Shown: positions 46,055-55,502 of the stretch, one piece after another
How the letters are laid out: each line of letters opens with the position of its first letter
Numbering within the stretch: the stretch's first letter is position 1
Assembly: GCF_014274465.1 (NCBI RefSeq)
Contig: NZ_CP060394.1
Location: forward strand, 4,092,001 to 4,156,000
Reading direction: 5' to 3'
Length of the DNA stretch: 64,000 nt
Source: Alloacidobacterium dinghuense
Lineage (GTDB): Bacteria > Acidobacteriota > Terriglobia > Terriglobales > Acidobacteriaceae
The notes under the pieces: generated by a model
The model's database searches: none
What the model saw: only the letters and a program-made list of their open reading frames with translations
Told to the model about the DNA's origin: nothing
Translations under genes and position numbers: made by a program

Positions 46055-46084
46055 AGCCGCCGGGCATCTCCCGAGCGGCTTTTT
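46055..46084 (+). terminator. Intrinsic terminator between leader peptide and receptor gene
   Basis: AGCCGC plus CGGG pair with CCCG plus GCGGCT (one bulged A at 46074), followed by TTTTT (46080-46084). No gene other than the short Cys-rich ORF precedes it on this strand, so it would stop the leader transcript at about 137 nt. CCGGC in codons 18-19 of the leader (46003-46007) can pair with GCCGG in the left arm (46059-46063), a possible weak antiterminator. Confidence 0.65.
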
Positions 46085-46230
46085 AATTTCCGGTAAACGA
46101 TGCGGCCAATATTTCTCCAACCCGGTCCCACATTGCAGCCAGCGATGCTGCCTCTGCGCTGTTGTTGATCCCGCCCGTCTCGCAGTTCATCCCTATCCAG
46201 CACGATTTGAATGATTTGTAAGGAGTTGTT

Positions 46231-49200
46231 ATGAGACGCGGACGTCTACGCGCACTTTCCCTCGCAATCACTATATGGGTTGCGATCTTTGCGAGCGTCA
46301 GTTTCACGCTGACAGCGAATGGGCAGATTGTCGGCGCATCGATCACAGGTACGGTTCGGGATGCTTCGGGAGCCAGTGTTCCTCAGGCGGCGATCACGGT
46401 CAGGAACCTCGAAACAGGCGCTGTACGCAAAGTTGAAAGCGATGGCGAGGGCCACTATGCTGCGCCGTCGGTTCCAGTGGGTCGCTATGAGGTGACGGCT
46501 GAGAAAGAAGGTTTCAATACAGCCACTCGCAGCGGCGTGAATCTTGTGATCGGTCAGAGTGCGGTCGTCGATCTTTCGCTTGCCGTTGGCGAGGTGCACG
46601 AACAGGTTGCGGTAACGGATGCGCCACAGACACTGAATCCAACGACCCAGCAGATCTCCGGCCTGGTGAGCGAGCGACAAGTGAAGGAGCTTCCGCTCAA
46701 TGGCCGCAGCTTCGATGAACTGATCACCTTGAATCCGGCGGTGGTGAACTATACGGGGCAGCGGTCGGGTTCGATTGGTACTTCAAATTCCTCGCCGGGA
46801 AATATGTTCGCTGTTGCCGGGAGGCGTCCACAAGACAATCTGTTTCTGCTCAATGGCGTCGAATACACCGGAGCGTCAGAGATCAATGTGACTCCCGGTG
46901 GCGTGAGCGGCCAGCTACTCGGCGTGGATGCGGTGCGCGAGTTCAATGTCGTCTCTGATACGTATGGCGCAGAATATGGGAAGCGAACTGGAGCGCAGGT
47001 CAGTATTGTAACTGCGTCAGGCACAAATAAACTACATGGCAGCGCGTTCGAGTTTCTGCGTAACAGCGCGCTGGATGCGCGTAATTATTTTGACCAGAGC
47101 GACATTCCGATATTTCAGCGCAATCAGTTTGGCGGAGCTCTCGGCGGCCCTTTGGTGAAGAGCAAGCTTCTGCTCTTCGGGAACTACGAAGGCTTCCGGC
47201 AGAATCTCGGCCTCTCAAATGTAACGCTGGTTCCGGACAACGCTGCGCGAGCGCAGGCTGTGGCCAGCGTGCAGCCGTTGCTTGCCCTGTGGCCCTTGCA
47301 AAATGGCCCGGAGTTGGGTGGCGGAATTGCCGAGGCCTTCAATCATCCTTTGCAGCGCATTCGCGAGGACTTTGGGACGACGCGCCTCGACGACAACATC
47401 TCCGCCAAAGATTCGGCTTTTGCTGTCTACACCATCGACGACAGCTCCGCGGATACGCCCACGATCAATCCTCTCAGCACGGTGGACACGGCTCTGCGCG
47501 AGCAGGTGTTGAGCGCGCAGGAGCAGCATATTTTCTCGCCGCGCGTTCTCAACACATTCCGATTTGGCTTCTCGCGTGGTGGATATTTTTTTACCGGCCA
47601 GACGCCGGTTGATCTTCCCGGATGGGTTCAAGGCAAACCGATCGGCGCGATTGTGATTGGTGGCGGAACGGCTTTGAATGGTGCGTCGCAGATCAGCCTT
47701 GCCGGCACCAACGCAGGCAGCAATTTGACCGCTGCGCGCAATTTGTTTACCTGGGATGATCACGTTTATGTCTCCCATGGGCGGAATCAACTGGAAGCAG
47801 GAGTCTGGCTGCAGAGACTACAGTCGAACAGCAATCTCGCACAGTATCAAAATGGACAGGCCTCGTTTGGAAGCTTAAGCGCGTTTCTGCAAGGCACTGT
47901 TTCCACCTTCACCGTTATCCCGTCGCCTACTGAGCTTGGCTGGCGCTCGCTCGAAGCTGCTGGATTTGTCCAGGATACGCTGCGCCTATGGCCCAATCTC
48001 GAATTGCGGCTTGGGTTCCGCTTTGAATCGACAGACGGCTGGAACGAAGCGCAAGGCAGAGCCTCGAATTTCATCTTTGATGAGAACGGTGCGCTCGAGA
48101 CGCAACCTCACATTGGCAATTCAGCGCTCACCGACAATCGTGCGAAATTCCTGCCCGAGCCTCGCATCGGCCTTGCATGGACTCCGTCGCAGAAAAGCGG
48201 AACGGTGGTCCATGCAGGATTCGGGATCTATCGCGCGTTGCTCGACAGCCTCGATTACCGGCTGGACCAGAACGCTCCGTTCAATACAACACAGAGCGTC
48301 AAAAACATCGCTGTGTCGAAATTGAATTTTGTTCCAGGCACGCCTCCGCCAGCAGGCACCCTGATTTCACCAAGCGGCATTCAGCCAGACGCGTACACGC
48401 CGACGCTGCTTTCGTGGTCGTTGAACATCGAACAGCAGATTGCTCCTGCCACATCGCTGACGCTTGGGTATATCGGCTCGCACGGATACCATCAAATTCT
48501 TTCCGAAGATGTGAATGAGCCAATTCCGACGATCTGCCCGGCGTCGCCGTGCCCGTCAAATCTGGCGGCGGGGACGGTCTACTACCCGAAGGGCGCACCA
48601 TATGCGAATCCCAAATTGGCGAACAGCACCACGTGGATTTCTGAAGGCGTGAGTTCTTACAACGGGTTGATTGTCGATGTGAATCGACGCTTCAACAATG
48701 GGCTGCAGTTCCGCGGCGTCTACACGTTCTCGAAAAATCTCGACAATGGAACGGCATGGAACAGCAGCGTGGGAGCGAATGCGCCTGGATTTGTAATGTA
48801 TCCAGCTGAGCCGCAACTCGATTACGGACCAGCGAATACCGACGTGCGCCATCTTGCCGTAATCAACGGCACTTACGAACTGCCCTTCGGCAATGGCAAG
48901 ACGTGGCTCAAAGGCCTGTCCACATGGAACGAAAGGCTGGTGAGCGGTTGGAGTACGAGTGCCATTTTCAATGTGCAATCGGGTCTTCCCTTCACTCCGC
49001 AACTTGGCTTCAATCCGTCAAACAATGGAGACAGTCGCAATCCTGTGCGGCCTTCGGTGAATCCTGATTTTCGCGGCAACGTAATCCAGGGGGGACCGGC
49101 GCAGTACTTTAATCCGGAGGCATTCGTTGTACCTTTTGCCGGAACCTACGGCAATCTTGGACGGAATACGCTGAATGGGCCGGGACTGTCGGAGTTGGAT

Positions 49201-49413
49201 CTTTCGCTGCGCAAGAATACGGCGATCTCGGAAAGAGTGAATCTGCAGTTCCGCAGCGAGTTTTTCAACATTCTGAATCACACGAATTTCGGTACGCCGA
49301 ATACTGTCGTGTACTCATCCGTATCGACTACTCCCTCGCCAACCGCAGGTGTGATCACGACGACGGCAACGACGTCACGCCAGATTCAGTTTGGCTTGAA
49401 GTTACTGTTTTGA
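46231..49413 (+). CDS. TonB-dependent receptor with carboxypeptidase-regulatory-like domain
   Basis: This 1060-aa outer-membrane protein has a signal peptide (residues 1-32), a Cna-B/carboxypeptidase-regulatory-like domain (about 36-120, from GASITGTVRDASGASVPQA), a plug domain (VKELPLNGRSFDELI, DAVREFNV) and a 22-strand-type barrel. It ends in a C-terminal Phe (QFGLKLLF), typical of outer-membrane barrels. AAGGAG precedes the ATG. This Oar-like type is abundant in acidobacteria and imports unknown large substrates. Its leader carries a polycysteine ORF and terminator and it is divergent from cysDNH, so a sulfur-containing substrate is a reasonable inference. Confidence 0.9.
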   Translation: MRRGRLRALSLAITIWVAIFASVSFTLTANGQIVGASITGTVRDASGASVPQAAITVRNLETGAVRKVESDGEGHYAAPSVPVGRYEVTAEKEGFNTATRSGVNLVIGQSAVVDLSLAVGEVHEQVAVTDAPQTLNPTTQQISGLVSERQVKELPLNGRSFDELITLNPAVVNYTGQRSGSIGTSNSSPGNMFAVAGRRPQDNLFLLNGVEYTGASEINVTPGGVSGQLLGVDAVREFNVVSDTYGAEYGKRTGAQVSIVTASGTNKLHGSAFEFLRNSALDARNYFDQSDIPIFQRNQFGGALGGPLVKSKLLLFGNYEGFRQNLGLSNVTLVPDNAARAQAVASVQPLLALWPLQNGPELGGGIAEAFNHPLQRIREDFGTTRLDDNISAKDSAFAVYTIDDSSADTPTINPLSTVDTALREQVLSAQEQHIFSPRVLNTFRFGFSRGGYFFTGQTPVDLPGWVQGKPIGAIVIGGGTALNGASQISLAGTNAGSNLTAARNLFTWDDHVYVSHGRNQLEAGVWLQRLQSNSNLAQYQNGQASFGSLSAFLQGTVSTFTVIPSPTELGWRSLEAAGFVQDTLRLWPNLELRLGFRFESTDGWNEAQGRASNFIFDENGALETQPHIGNSALTDNRAKFLPEPRIGLAWTPSQKSGTVVHAGFGIYRALLDSLDYRLDQNAPFNTTQSVKNIAVSKLNFVPGTPPPAGTLISPSGIQPDAYTPTLLSWSLNIEQQIAPATSLTLGYIGSHGYHQILSEDVNEPIPTICPASPCPSNLAAGTVYYPKGAPYANPKLANSTTWISEGVSSYNGLIVDVNRRFNNGLQFRGVYTFSKNLDNGTAWNSSVGANAPGFVMYPAEPQLDYGPANTDVRHLAVINGTYELPFGNGKTWLKGLSTWNERLVSGWSTSAIFNVQSGLPFTPQLGFNPSNNGDSRNPVRPSVNPDFRGNVIQGGPAQYFNPEAFVVPFAGTYGNLGRNTLNGPGLSELDLSLRKNTAISERVNLQFRSEFFNILNHTNFGTPNTVVYSSVSTTPSPTAGVITTTATTSRQIQFGLKLLF

Positions 49414-49499
49414 AGCTCCAAGCCGGCGGAGTAGCGGCGGATAGCTGACATATTTCACTGTCATATCCGCCCCTGTCGCCGAGAGCAACAGTCAGCTGT

Positions 49500-49529
49500 T
49501 TGACCCGCGTCTTTAATGCTTGTTAATAT
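49500..49529 (+). promoter_or_regulatory. Probable tRNA promoter
   Basis: TTGACC (49500-49505), then TAATAT (49524-49529) with 18-bp spacing, or TTAATA (49523-49528) with 17. It places the start of transcription at or just before the first base of the tRNA. Confidence 0.4.
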
Positions 49530-49534
49530 TGAAC

Positions 49535-49611
<77 letters not shown>

Positions 49612-49612
49612 A

Positions 49613-51085
49613 TTACAAGACATCAGAGTGAGATAAGAGTGAGTTAAGCGGGGACGAGCTCGAATCTCGCTCTTCCTGACCTTCAGAAATTTCTGTGGAA
49701 ATCTCTCCTGCTGGCATCATCTTGTCAGCATACTCAGCCGGGAAATTCAGCTTGGCGTTCACTCCGTTCCGCTTGTACGCCTCCGCGTCGTAGCACCTGG
49801 CGGCGTCTTCAGCGTTGTCGAAGATGCCGAGGTACACCTTCTGCCCGTTGACCGACATTTTGGCGGCGAAGTGGTTCCCCTGTGGATACACACCGAAGTA
49901 GCCGCTCTTGCTCGTGGACTTCTCGGTACTCAAGGCTGTGGGAATCTCGGCTGGAAGGGCCAGCACCTTCACCAGCTCGTCGTTCGCCGGGCGTACCAGC
50001 GGAATGTTGCCGCCCTTCTTCTTCCCGTACTTCTCAGTCATCTGCTCGGTCGAATGGCGCATCAGGTACTGCTGCACTTTCAGCGGCGTCTTCAGGTCTC
50101 GCAGCAGACTACGGTACGTGTGCCGGAAGCTGTGGAATCCCAGGTTGGCGATCCCCATGCGCTTGCCCAGCTCCACCAGATACTCCTGCATCGAATCGCG
50201 CCAGTAGGGGCGGCCTGTCACCGGGTTGCCGAACACCCAGCCGTTCACGCTTGGGAACTGATCCCTCCATCTCCGTAGGATCACCCACAGACTCTCGTTC
50301 ATCGGGACGGCTTCTTCGGAGGAAACGGTCTTCGTGCCAGCCACATGCTTGCCCACCGAGGCTCTTTCGATAGAGATGAACCCGGCTTCCATGTCGATCA
50401 CTTCCCACCGGAGCGCCAGAATCTCACTGATACGGGCTCCGGTACACATGGCGACCGCGATCATCACGCGCAGGATCACCGGCAGCGTCGTGTCGTTCAT
50501 CATGAACTCGAACTGCTCGGGCTCGATGAGGTCGCGTTCGCGGGTGATCTCGCCCGGCTTGGCCTTCACCTTCAGCTTGGCAATGATATTCTCGGTCGGC
50601 TCCAGAAAGCCCCAAATCATAGCCCGATCGAACATCCGGTGCAGCAGCCACTTGATGTTGTTCCGGCTCTTGCTGGCCATCGGTCGTATCGGCCCATGCC
50701 CTGGAAGCGTCTTCAGCTCGGCCAGCCACTTCTCGATGGCGTAGGCGTTTTTGAGCATGGTGTCGAGCCGCTCGTCTCCCCAGCGTTCGCGGAGTCGGCG
50801 TATGTTCGACATGTCGCTCACCACTGTGCTATGGCGATCATCCATGTCCTGCACGTAGCGGTCGGCCAGATGCCCGAACGTGAATATCTCAACGCGCTCG
50901 TTGATCTCAGAGAGCCGGGACAGTGCTGCTTTTCTAGCGGCAGCTTCAGTCGGGTACTTCTCCACCGTGCCAATTTCAAGCGTTGCGTACTTCGCACCAT
51001 CGTTGTAGCGCAGCAGCCAAAGGTCGGGCAGCGTCTTGCGCTTCTTGCGCTCAATGTACCCGTTCTGAAACCGGTTCCTCTGCAT
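49613..51085 (-). CDS. Tyrosine-type site-specific integrase with C-terminal AP2-like domain
   Basis: This 490-aa recombinase has an N-terminal arm and core-binding region (1-180) and a catalytic domain with R218 (TGARISEIL), HxxR at 318-321 (FHSFRHTY), H344 and nucleophile Y353 (TEKYGK). After a linker, residues about 395-449 ([36 protein letters not shown]) match the AP2 DNA-binding fold, which is known from HNH homing endonucleases and some phage integrases. It integrates and excises the island that starts at the tRNA. It overlaps the excisionase-like gene by 35 bases. Confidence 0.9.
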   Translation of the reverse strand: MQRNRFQNGYIERKKRKTLPDLWLLRYNDGAKYATLEIGTVEKYPTEAAARKAALSRLSEINERVEIFTFGHLADRYVQDMDDRHSTVVSDMSNIRRLRERWGDERLDTMLKNAYAIEKWLAELKTLPGHGPIRPMASKSRNNIKWLLHRMFDRAMIWGFLEPTENIIAKLKVKAKPGEITRERDLIEPEQFEFMMNDTTLPVILRVMIAVAMCTGARISEILALRWEVIDMEAGFISIERASVGKHVAGTKTVSSEEAVPMNESLWVILRRWRDQFPSVNGWVFGNPVTGRPYWRDSMQEYLVELGKRMGIANLGFHSFRHTYRSLLRDLKTPLKVQQYLMRHSTEQMTEKYGKKKGGNIPLVRPANDELVKVLALPAEIPTALSTEKSTSKSGYFGVYPQGNHFAAKMSVNGQKVYLGIFDNAEDAARCYDAEAYKRNGVNAKLNFPAEYADKMMPAGEISTEISEGQEERDSSSSPLNSLLSHSDVL

Positions 51086-51305
51086 ATCTCACTCCATTGC
51101 TGATTTTCGTGACGTATTCCTGTAGGTCGGAGATGCGGAACCTCCAGACTGTGCGCTTACGGCCAGGAAATGGAACGCAAGGGATTGTACCCTCACGCGC
51201 CATCTGGCGTACCTTCTCACCGGAGAAACCAAGGTATTTCCCCGCGACCTCCGCACTCACGAGAGGCTCGAACTGGGGCTGGGATTTCAGATGTTCAACA
51301 TTCAT
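51051..51305 (-). CDS. Excisionase-like HTH protein
   Basis: This 84-aa protein has a MerR-like/excisionase winged helix: [48 protein letters not shown]. Such small HTH proteins accompany integrases and direct excision or control promoters. It lies directly upstream of the integrase on the same strand with a 35-base overlap, so the two are co-expressed. Confidence 0.85.
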   Translation of the reverse strand: MNVEHLKSQPQFEPLVSAEVAGKYLGFSGEKVRQMAREGTIPCVPFPGRKRTVWRFRISDLQEYVTKISNGVRYAEEPVSERVH

Positions 51306-52409
51306 AGATCAGAGTCCTTCTCATTTCTTATGCTCACCCTTACCAGGCGAAGCTAAGTTGCTAGCCATCGAGTATGTCGCATAAAACACCGCCAAACTAT
51401 CTTGATCAGTAAAAGACATCGTTACGGGATAGTAGTCTATGTTCTATGTAATCGCCATAATATAGCTAAGCTATCAGATGTTATCAATGCTAAATACGCC
51501 ATCTAAGCATTTGATCTTGTCGAACTTATTCCTCCTTACATCTAGTCATGAAAGTTGATTATTTCTAATCGAGATTCGTAGATAACTAGCTGTTCAGTCA
51601 GCTCCGATTGAGCAGCCCAAGAAATCTAGCTAGTCGCGCTGCTTACAAAGATGGCCTAAGTCGAGGGCTGCTGTTGGGTCTCAATCGGGCCATTTTCTGG
51701 GAGACGTATCGTACCTGTCGCGGATCGGGATCACCGCTGTGCTCGGAGGAACGAGAGAAGAGCTTCTCCCTTAGAGGCAAGCTCAATATTTGTGTGCCGG
51801 TTGGCGTTAGCGCGGAGTCGTGGAAGAGTTAGAGCTGACACTTCTTGAAGACAGATTCGAACCAGATAGGCACGGCTCGATCTACAAAGAAGGTCTTGCA
51901 TCGGGAATTGCAATTGATTGCAATTTTTTTCTCTCCTGCAGTTAACAACCAGGCGTTTTGGTCGCAAGATTACCCCTTCATCCTTTCGGAAGAAGTGAGA
52001 TTTAACCAAGACGAGTTCGGCAAGGCATCAGGGAGCAGAAACTCCGTCTAGTCAGGCTAGGCGAAGTGACGATCTGAACTCAGGCTCGAGACGGGGCGAT
52101 GTCCCTCACAATGAGTTGCGGTCGCGAGAGATTGCAATTGATTGCAAAACTGGAAACGGCCCAATGTCAATCGACGCCCCAATGCTGTCTCTTAAATTTG
52201 ATTTCCACACGGATTTCAGGTCAATTGCTCTCTAGATCGAGTGGCGTGTACGCCACAACTGCGTTTAGCGTTACTAATCCGATTGTCCGGTCGACCTCTG
52301 CTCTGACAGCACAGCGCGTGACAACACTGACGTCAATGGAAGTGATTGGTGCGCCTGATCTGCGACAGTCTCCCCAGAAGTTCCGCAACAAGCTACACTC
52401 GAATTCGCA
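51306..52409. other. AT-rich island regulatory gap with repeats
   Basis: I see no convincing gene in these 1.1 kb. It holds an imperfect inverted repeat, ATCAATGCT (51483-51491) and AGCATTTGAT (51506-51515), and two exact 17-base direct repeats (see next entry). Composition is much more AT-rich than the core region. It may contain integrase arm sites and promoters for the divergent integrase and ATPase genes. Confidence 0.5.
51907..52147. repeat. Two 17-base direct repeats ATTGCAATTGATTGCAA
   Basis: Exact copies at 51907-51923 and 52131-52147, 224 bp apart start to start. Each contains two TTGCAA palindromes separated by TTGA. They look like binding sites for an island regulator or recombination accessory protein. 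Confidence 0.55.
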
Positions 52410-54893
52410 ATGGACCTCTCCAAAGAGTTCGACTTCTCCAAAGAGTTCATAGTCACACCGACTGTTGCCGCTCTCCGCGACTTTCTCTCGCGGCCCGGAG
52501 CGAGACACGCCTTTCTGATCGGAGCTCCTGGGACCGGCAAAACGGCGGTTCTCCAATTTCTTGCTAACAGCTTTCGCGCCGAAAATTGTCTCGTGGTAAT
52601 GGTGCGACTTCGCGACATCGACACCAGCAACCAGCTTTTCGTGCAGATCGCGCGTGCCTTTTTGGATCAGACGCAGGCACAAGACAAGCCTCTAGAGTCT
52701 GATCCGTTAGATCAAATCCGGGTTCAGTTCGCTAACCAATTCACAGTGTTGCAAGATTTATCCCGGGCGGCGGAGTTGCTTGAACGGATCATTCAACTAG
52801 TAATAGAGCGCACCGGCATTAAAAGTCGTGCATACATCTTTCTAGATGGCCTCGACGAAGTGTACGAGGCTGGAGACATCGTCGTCGCGGTGGAAAGCTT
52901 AGCGGAGCGTCTGAGTTCGGCCAGCATGGTGGTGACATCCGACCCGTCCTCTAAAGTCAATCGCCTCGGTAAGCGCACAGCATTCGACGCCTTCACTCTG
53001 ACGCCTCTGACTCAGGCTGAAGCGGTGCAATTCATCCGTCGGTTGCTTCCCGACCCCTTCCTTACGGGGCCCGCTCTTGAGCAGCTGGTTTTGAGAGCCA
53101 ATGGGAACCCTTTGCTCTTGAACCTATTCGCGAGCTATTTCCTGAAGTATGGCGACCTTGCGACTTTCGAAAAGACTGACACGATCCGCGCCGTCCTCGA
53201 CCGTCTCTACTATGAACTCCTCGGGTCTGACCAGACGGGGGTGGATGCGCGGCTGCTCTTGAGCCTCTTGGTCTTTCTCCAGCCCGTTTCAACAGATTAT
53301 CTGACCGAAATCTCAGGGTTGCCCGTCGAACGGGCACAGGCTGCTCTGGGGAAACTCTGGGGATCGATGCTGATCAGCTCAAGCAACAGGCAGGTGATGT
53401 TCGCGCACGCCTCGCTTGCTGAATATCATCTCGAAAACAACCTCATCACAAATGATATCGACATTAACGAGTTCAAGTTCGGCGACGAAGCTGCGGAACG
53501 AGACGCCCTTCTGAAAAAAAATTTCATGCCGCCGCGTGACCTGAATTCTGTTACATCGGGCGCCAAAACGATCGTCCTGGGCGACCGCGGCGCGGGAAAG
53601 AGCGCGATGTTTCGCGCATTGCAAGGGTTAAATGGGGCCGCGTCGGCGCCTGCCGCTGCGAAGCCCGGCACCATAACCTCTGCATCGCAAAATCCTGCTT
53701 CATTCGTGCAGCAAATGACTCCGGACGATTCAGTTACGTCATCGGCGGATGGGTTCAAGGCAGTTTGGCTGTTGTACTCCGCGGCTCTGGCGGCCCGCGA
53801 CGTTGATGTCCCAACGACTAGCGATGACCAGCATACCAAAGCATTCGTCAAGGATTCGCGAACGATTTTGCGGCGCGTCGGCTGGGCCGCCTCGATTAAG
53901 GGTGAGAGTCGAGCGTCACGATGGACGGCGGCCCTACGATCCATCATGCCCGAGAAAGTATCCTTAAAGCTCGGACCCATCACGGTTGAGCCTAATCTGA
54001 GCCGCCGCGGGCGCGGATGGCTCGGAAGCGATATCAAAATTGACGAATTCATTGATCGCACCGATCGGCTTTTACAAGCCACGGATCGACGGCTGTTGAT
54101 TGTCTTTGATCAAATTGATGAGGCGTTTAAATATCAAAGAGACAGACAGGAAGCGCTCGTGCAGGGACTTTTTCTCGCCGAATCCTTCCTATCGTTGCGA
54201 CAGGCCATACGATTGGTCGTACTTCTTCGGACTGATCTCTTCGAGCTTTACGATATTCAAGAGAAAAACAAGTTTGTCTCGCGGACCGTGCGTCTCGACT
54301 GGACACGCGAGGAGCTAAGGAAACAGCTTCTCCAAAGACTGTTTTCGAACGTCGGCCTTCGCGCCATCATGGAATCGCTGAACGTAGCCGCAATTGAGTC
54401 AAGCATTCTTGCCCAGATACAGTTTCGGATCGTATTTCCGACAGAAGTCGAGGGCAAACCGTTTGAGGAGTGGCTGTTTGAGAGTCTGAAAAACGGCAAG
54501 AATCATATCGCGCCCCGCCAAATCATTTTGTTCTTGAACCTCGCCAAAGAAAACGCCAAGGACGCAAGCCGACGGCGCATTCCATTGTTCACTGAGAAGG
54601 AAGTCGCTCAGGCCATGACAAGGCTATCCGAGCTTAGCTATCAAGAGGTGATCAGCGATTTTCGAGCTGCGACCGCGTTTGTACGAAACTGTCGGGCTGG
54701 CAAGATTATGGAGTTTAAGCTCGAGGACGTTCAGACTCTCTTCGACGAAGACGAGGGCTCCGTAGTACTTCAATTGGAGCGGCTGGAGCGGCTTGGATTT
54801 CTGGCGCGCACGATTGTCAAAGAGGGCGATTTACTAGTACCCCGATTCCGCGTCCCACGCTTGTTCACCCGTTGCTGGGAGACCTCTGACTGA
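52410..54893 (+). CDS. Double P-loop NTPase (STAND-like plus second ATPase module)
   Basis: This 827-aa protein has two NTPase modules. Module 1 (residues 20-340) has Walker A GAPGTGKT (38-45), a NACHT/STAND-like Walker B YIFLDGLDE (142-150) and the GxP motif ANGNPLLLN (230-238). Module 2 (360-720) has Walker A GDRGAGKS (391-398) and Walker B LLIVFDQIDEAF (563-573), resembling Sll1717/KAP-like P-loop ATPases. The C-terminus (about 745-827) looks like a winged helix. No nuclease or membrane effector is visible. It has no Shine-Dalgarno; the first codons contain a tandem DLSKEF/DFSKEF repeat. Position in the island suggests a defence or signalling role. Confidence 0.82.
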   Translation: MDLSKEFDFSKEFIVTPTVAALRDFLSRPGARHAFLIGAPGTGKTAVLQFLANSFRAENCLVVMVRLRDIDTSNQLFVQIARAFLDQTQAQDKPLESDPLDQIRVQFANQFTVLQDLSRAAELLERIIQLVIERTGIKSRAYIFLDGLDEVYEAGDIVVAVESLAERLSSASMVVTSDPSSKVNRLGKRTAFDAFTLTPLTQAEAVQFIRRLLPDPFLTGPALEQLVLRANGNPLLLNLFASYFLKYGDLATFEKTDTIRAVLDRLYYELLGSDQTGVDARLLLSLLVFLQPVSTDYLTEISGLPVERAQAALGKLWGSMLISSSNRQVMFAHASLAEYHLENNLITNDIDINEFKFGDEAAERDALLKKNFMPPRDLNSVTSGAKTIVLGDRGAGKSAMFRALQGLNGAASAPAAAKPGTITSASQNPASFVQQMTPDDSVTSSADGFKAVWLLYSAALAARDVDVPTTSDDQHTKAFVKDSRTILRRVGWAASIKGESRASRWTAALRSIMPEKVSLKLGPITVEPNLSRRGRGWLGSDIKIDEFIDRTDRLLQATDRRLLIVFDQIDEAFKYQRDRQEALVQGLFLAESFLSLRQAIRLVVLLRTDLFELYDIQEKNKFVSRTVRLDWTREELRKQLLQRLFSNVGLRAIMESLNVAAIESSILAQIQFRIVFPTEVEGKPFEEWLFESLKNGKNHIAPRQIILFLNLAKENAKDASRRRIPLFTEKEVAQAMTRLSELSYQEVISDFRAATAFVRNCRAGKIMEFKLEDVQTLFDEDEGSVVLQLERLERLGFLARTIVKEGDLLVPRFRVPRLFTRCWETSD

Positions 54894-55146
54894 CAATCGA
54901 GTTTGCGCCTGGGTCTTCGAGGGAAGCAGAGCGAGTTACTGATTCATCGATATATTCGCAGCACCATCTTGTGCGAATTGCTGGCGACACCTGCAAAGCA
55001 TTATCGTCGCTCTGCGGCTGGCGCGGGAACCAGGCATAAATAAACCGTCGCCGCCTGTTAAGTATCGTAAGTGACAGCGTGACGCTGGCGCGGCACATTC
55101 TCAAGCGAGTGATAGGGCAGTAGGAAATGGAGAGAAAGGCAAAATA

Positions 55147-55169
55147 AAGAGCCCCCAAAGGGGGCTCTT
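55147..55169. terminator. Bidirectional intrinsic terminator
   Basis: AAGAGCCCCC-AAA-GGGGGCTCTT is a perfect 10-bp stem. A-rich sequence on the left (GGCAAAATAAA) gives a U-tract for the leftward toxin-antitoxin transcript; TTATTCGG lies on the right. It separates the convergent ATPase and antitoxin genes. Confidence 0.8.
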
Positions 55170-55190
55170 ATTCGGTACGAAATTCTAGGC

Positions 55191-55502
55191 CTACAGTTCG
55201 CCAAGGCCGGTGATTTTGATCGTCGCGCCCTTGGGAAATGTGGCACAGATTATGAGTTCGCCACCCAGAGCTTCGACATGCCGCCGGAGGGTTGAGATAT
55301 GCAAGTCCGTCCGCTTCTCCATGCGCGAAACCTGTTCCTGCTTCACGTCCAAGGCCTTCGCCAGGTCCGCCTGGGTGAATTTTCGCGCCTTACGCAGTTC
55401 CTTCATGGACTGCTCTTCAAGGACAAGCTGGGCTGTGCGTTGGTCGATCTTCTTACGCCGCGCCTCGGGCAAGCGGCTGAGTTTTTCCTGTAAGGTCGTC
55501 AT
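55191..55502 (-). CDS. XRE-family antitoxin (HigA-like)
   Basis: This 103-aa protein has a helix-turn-helix at about residues 38-72 (RKFTQADLAKALDVKQEQVSRMEKR) and a short C-terminal strand region that could bind the toxin. Its start overlaps the toxin gene by 4 bases. The toxin-first order is that of HigBA systems. It should neutralise the toxin and repress the common promoter. Confidence 0.88.
   Translation of the reverse strand: MTTLQEKLSRLPEARRKKIDQRTAQLVLEEQSMKELRKARKFTQADLAKALDVKQEQVSRMEKRTDLHISTLRRHVEALGGELIICATFPKGATIKITGLGEL

Noticed and set aside
51608-51832. 74-codon plus-strand frame in the island gap
   Set aside because: No ribosome site, low-complexity start, no similarity to known families.
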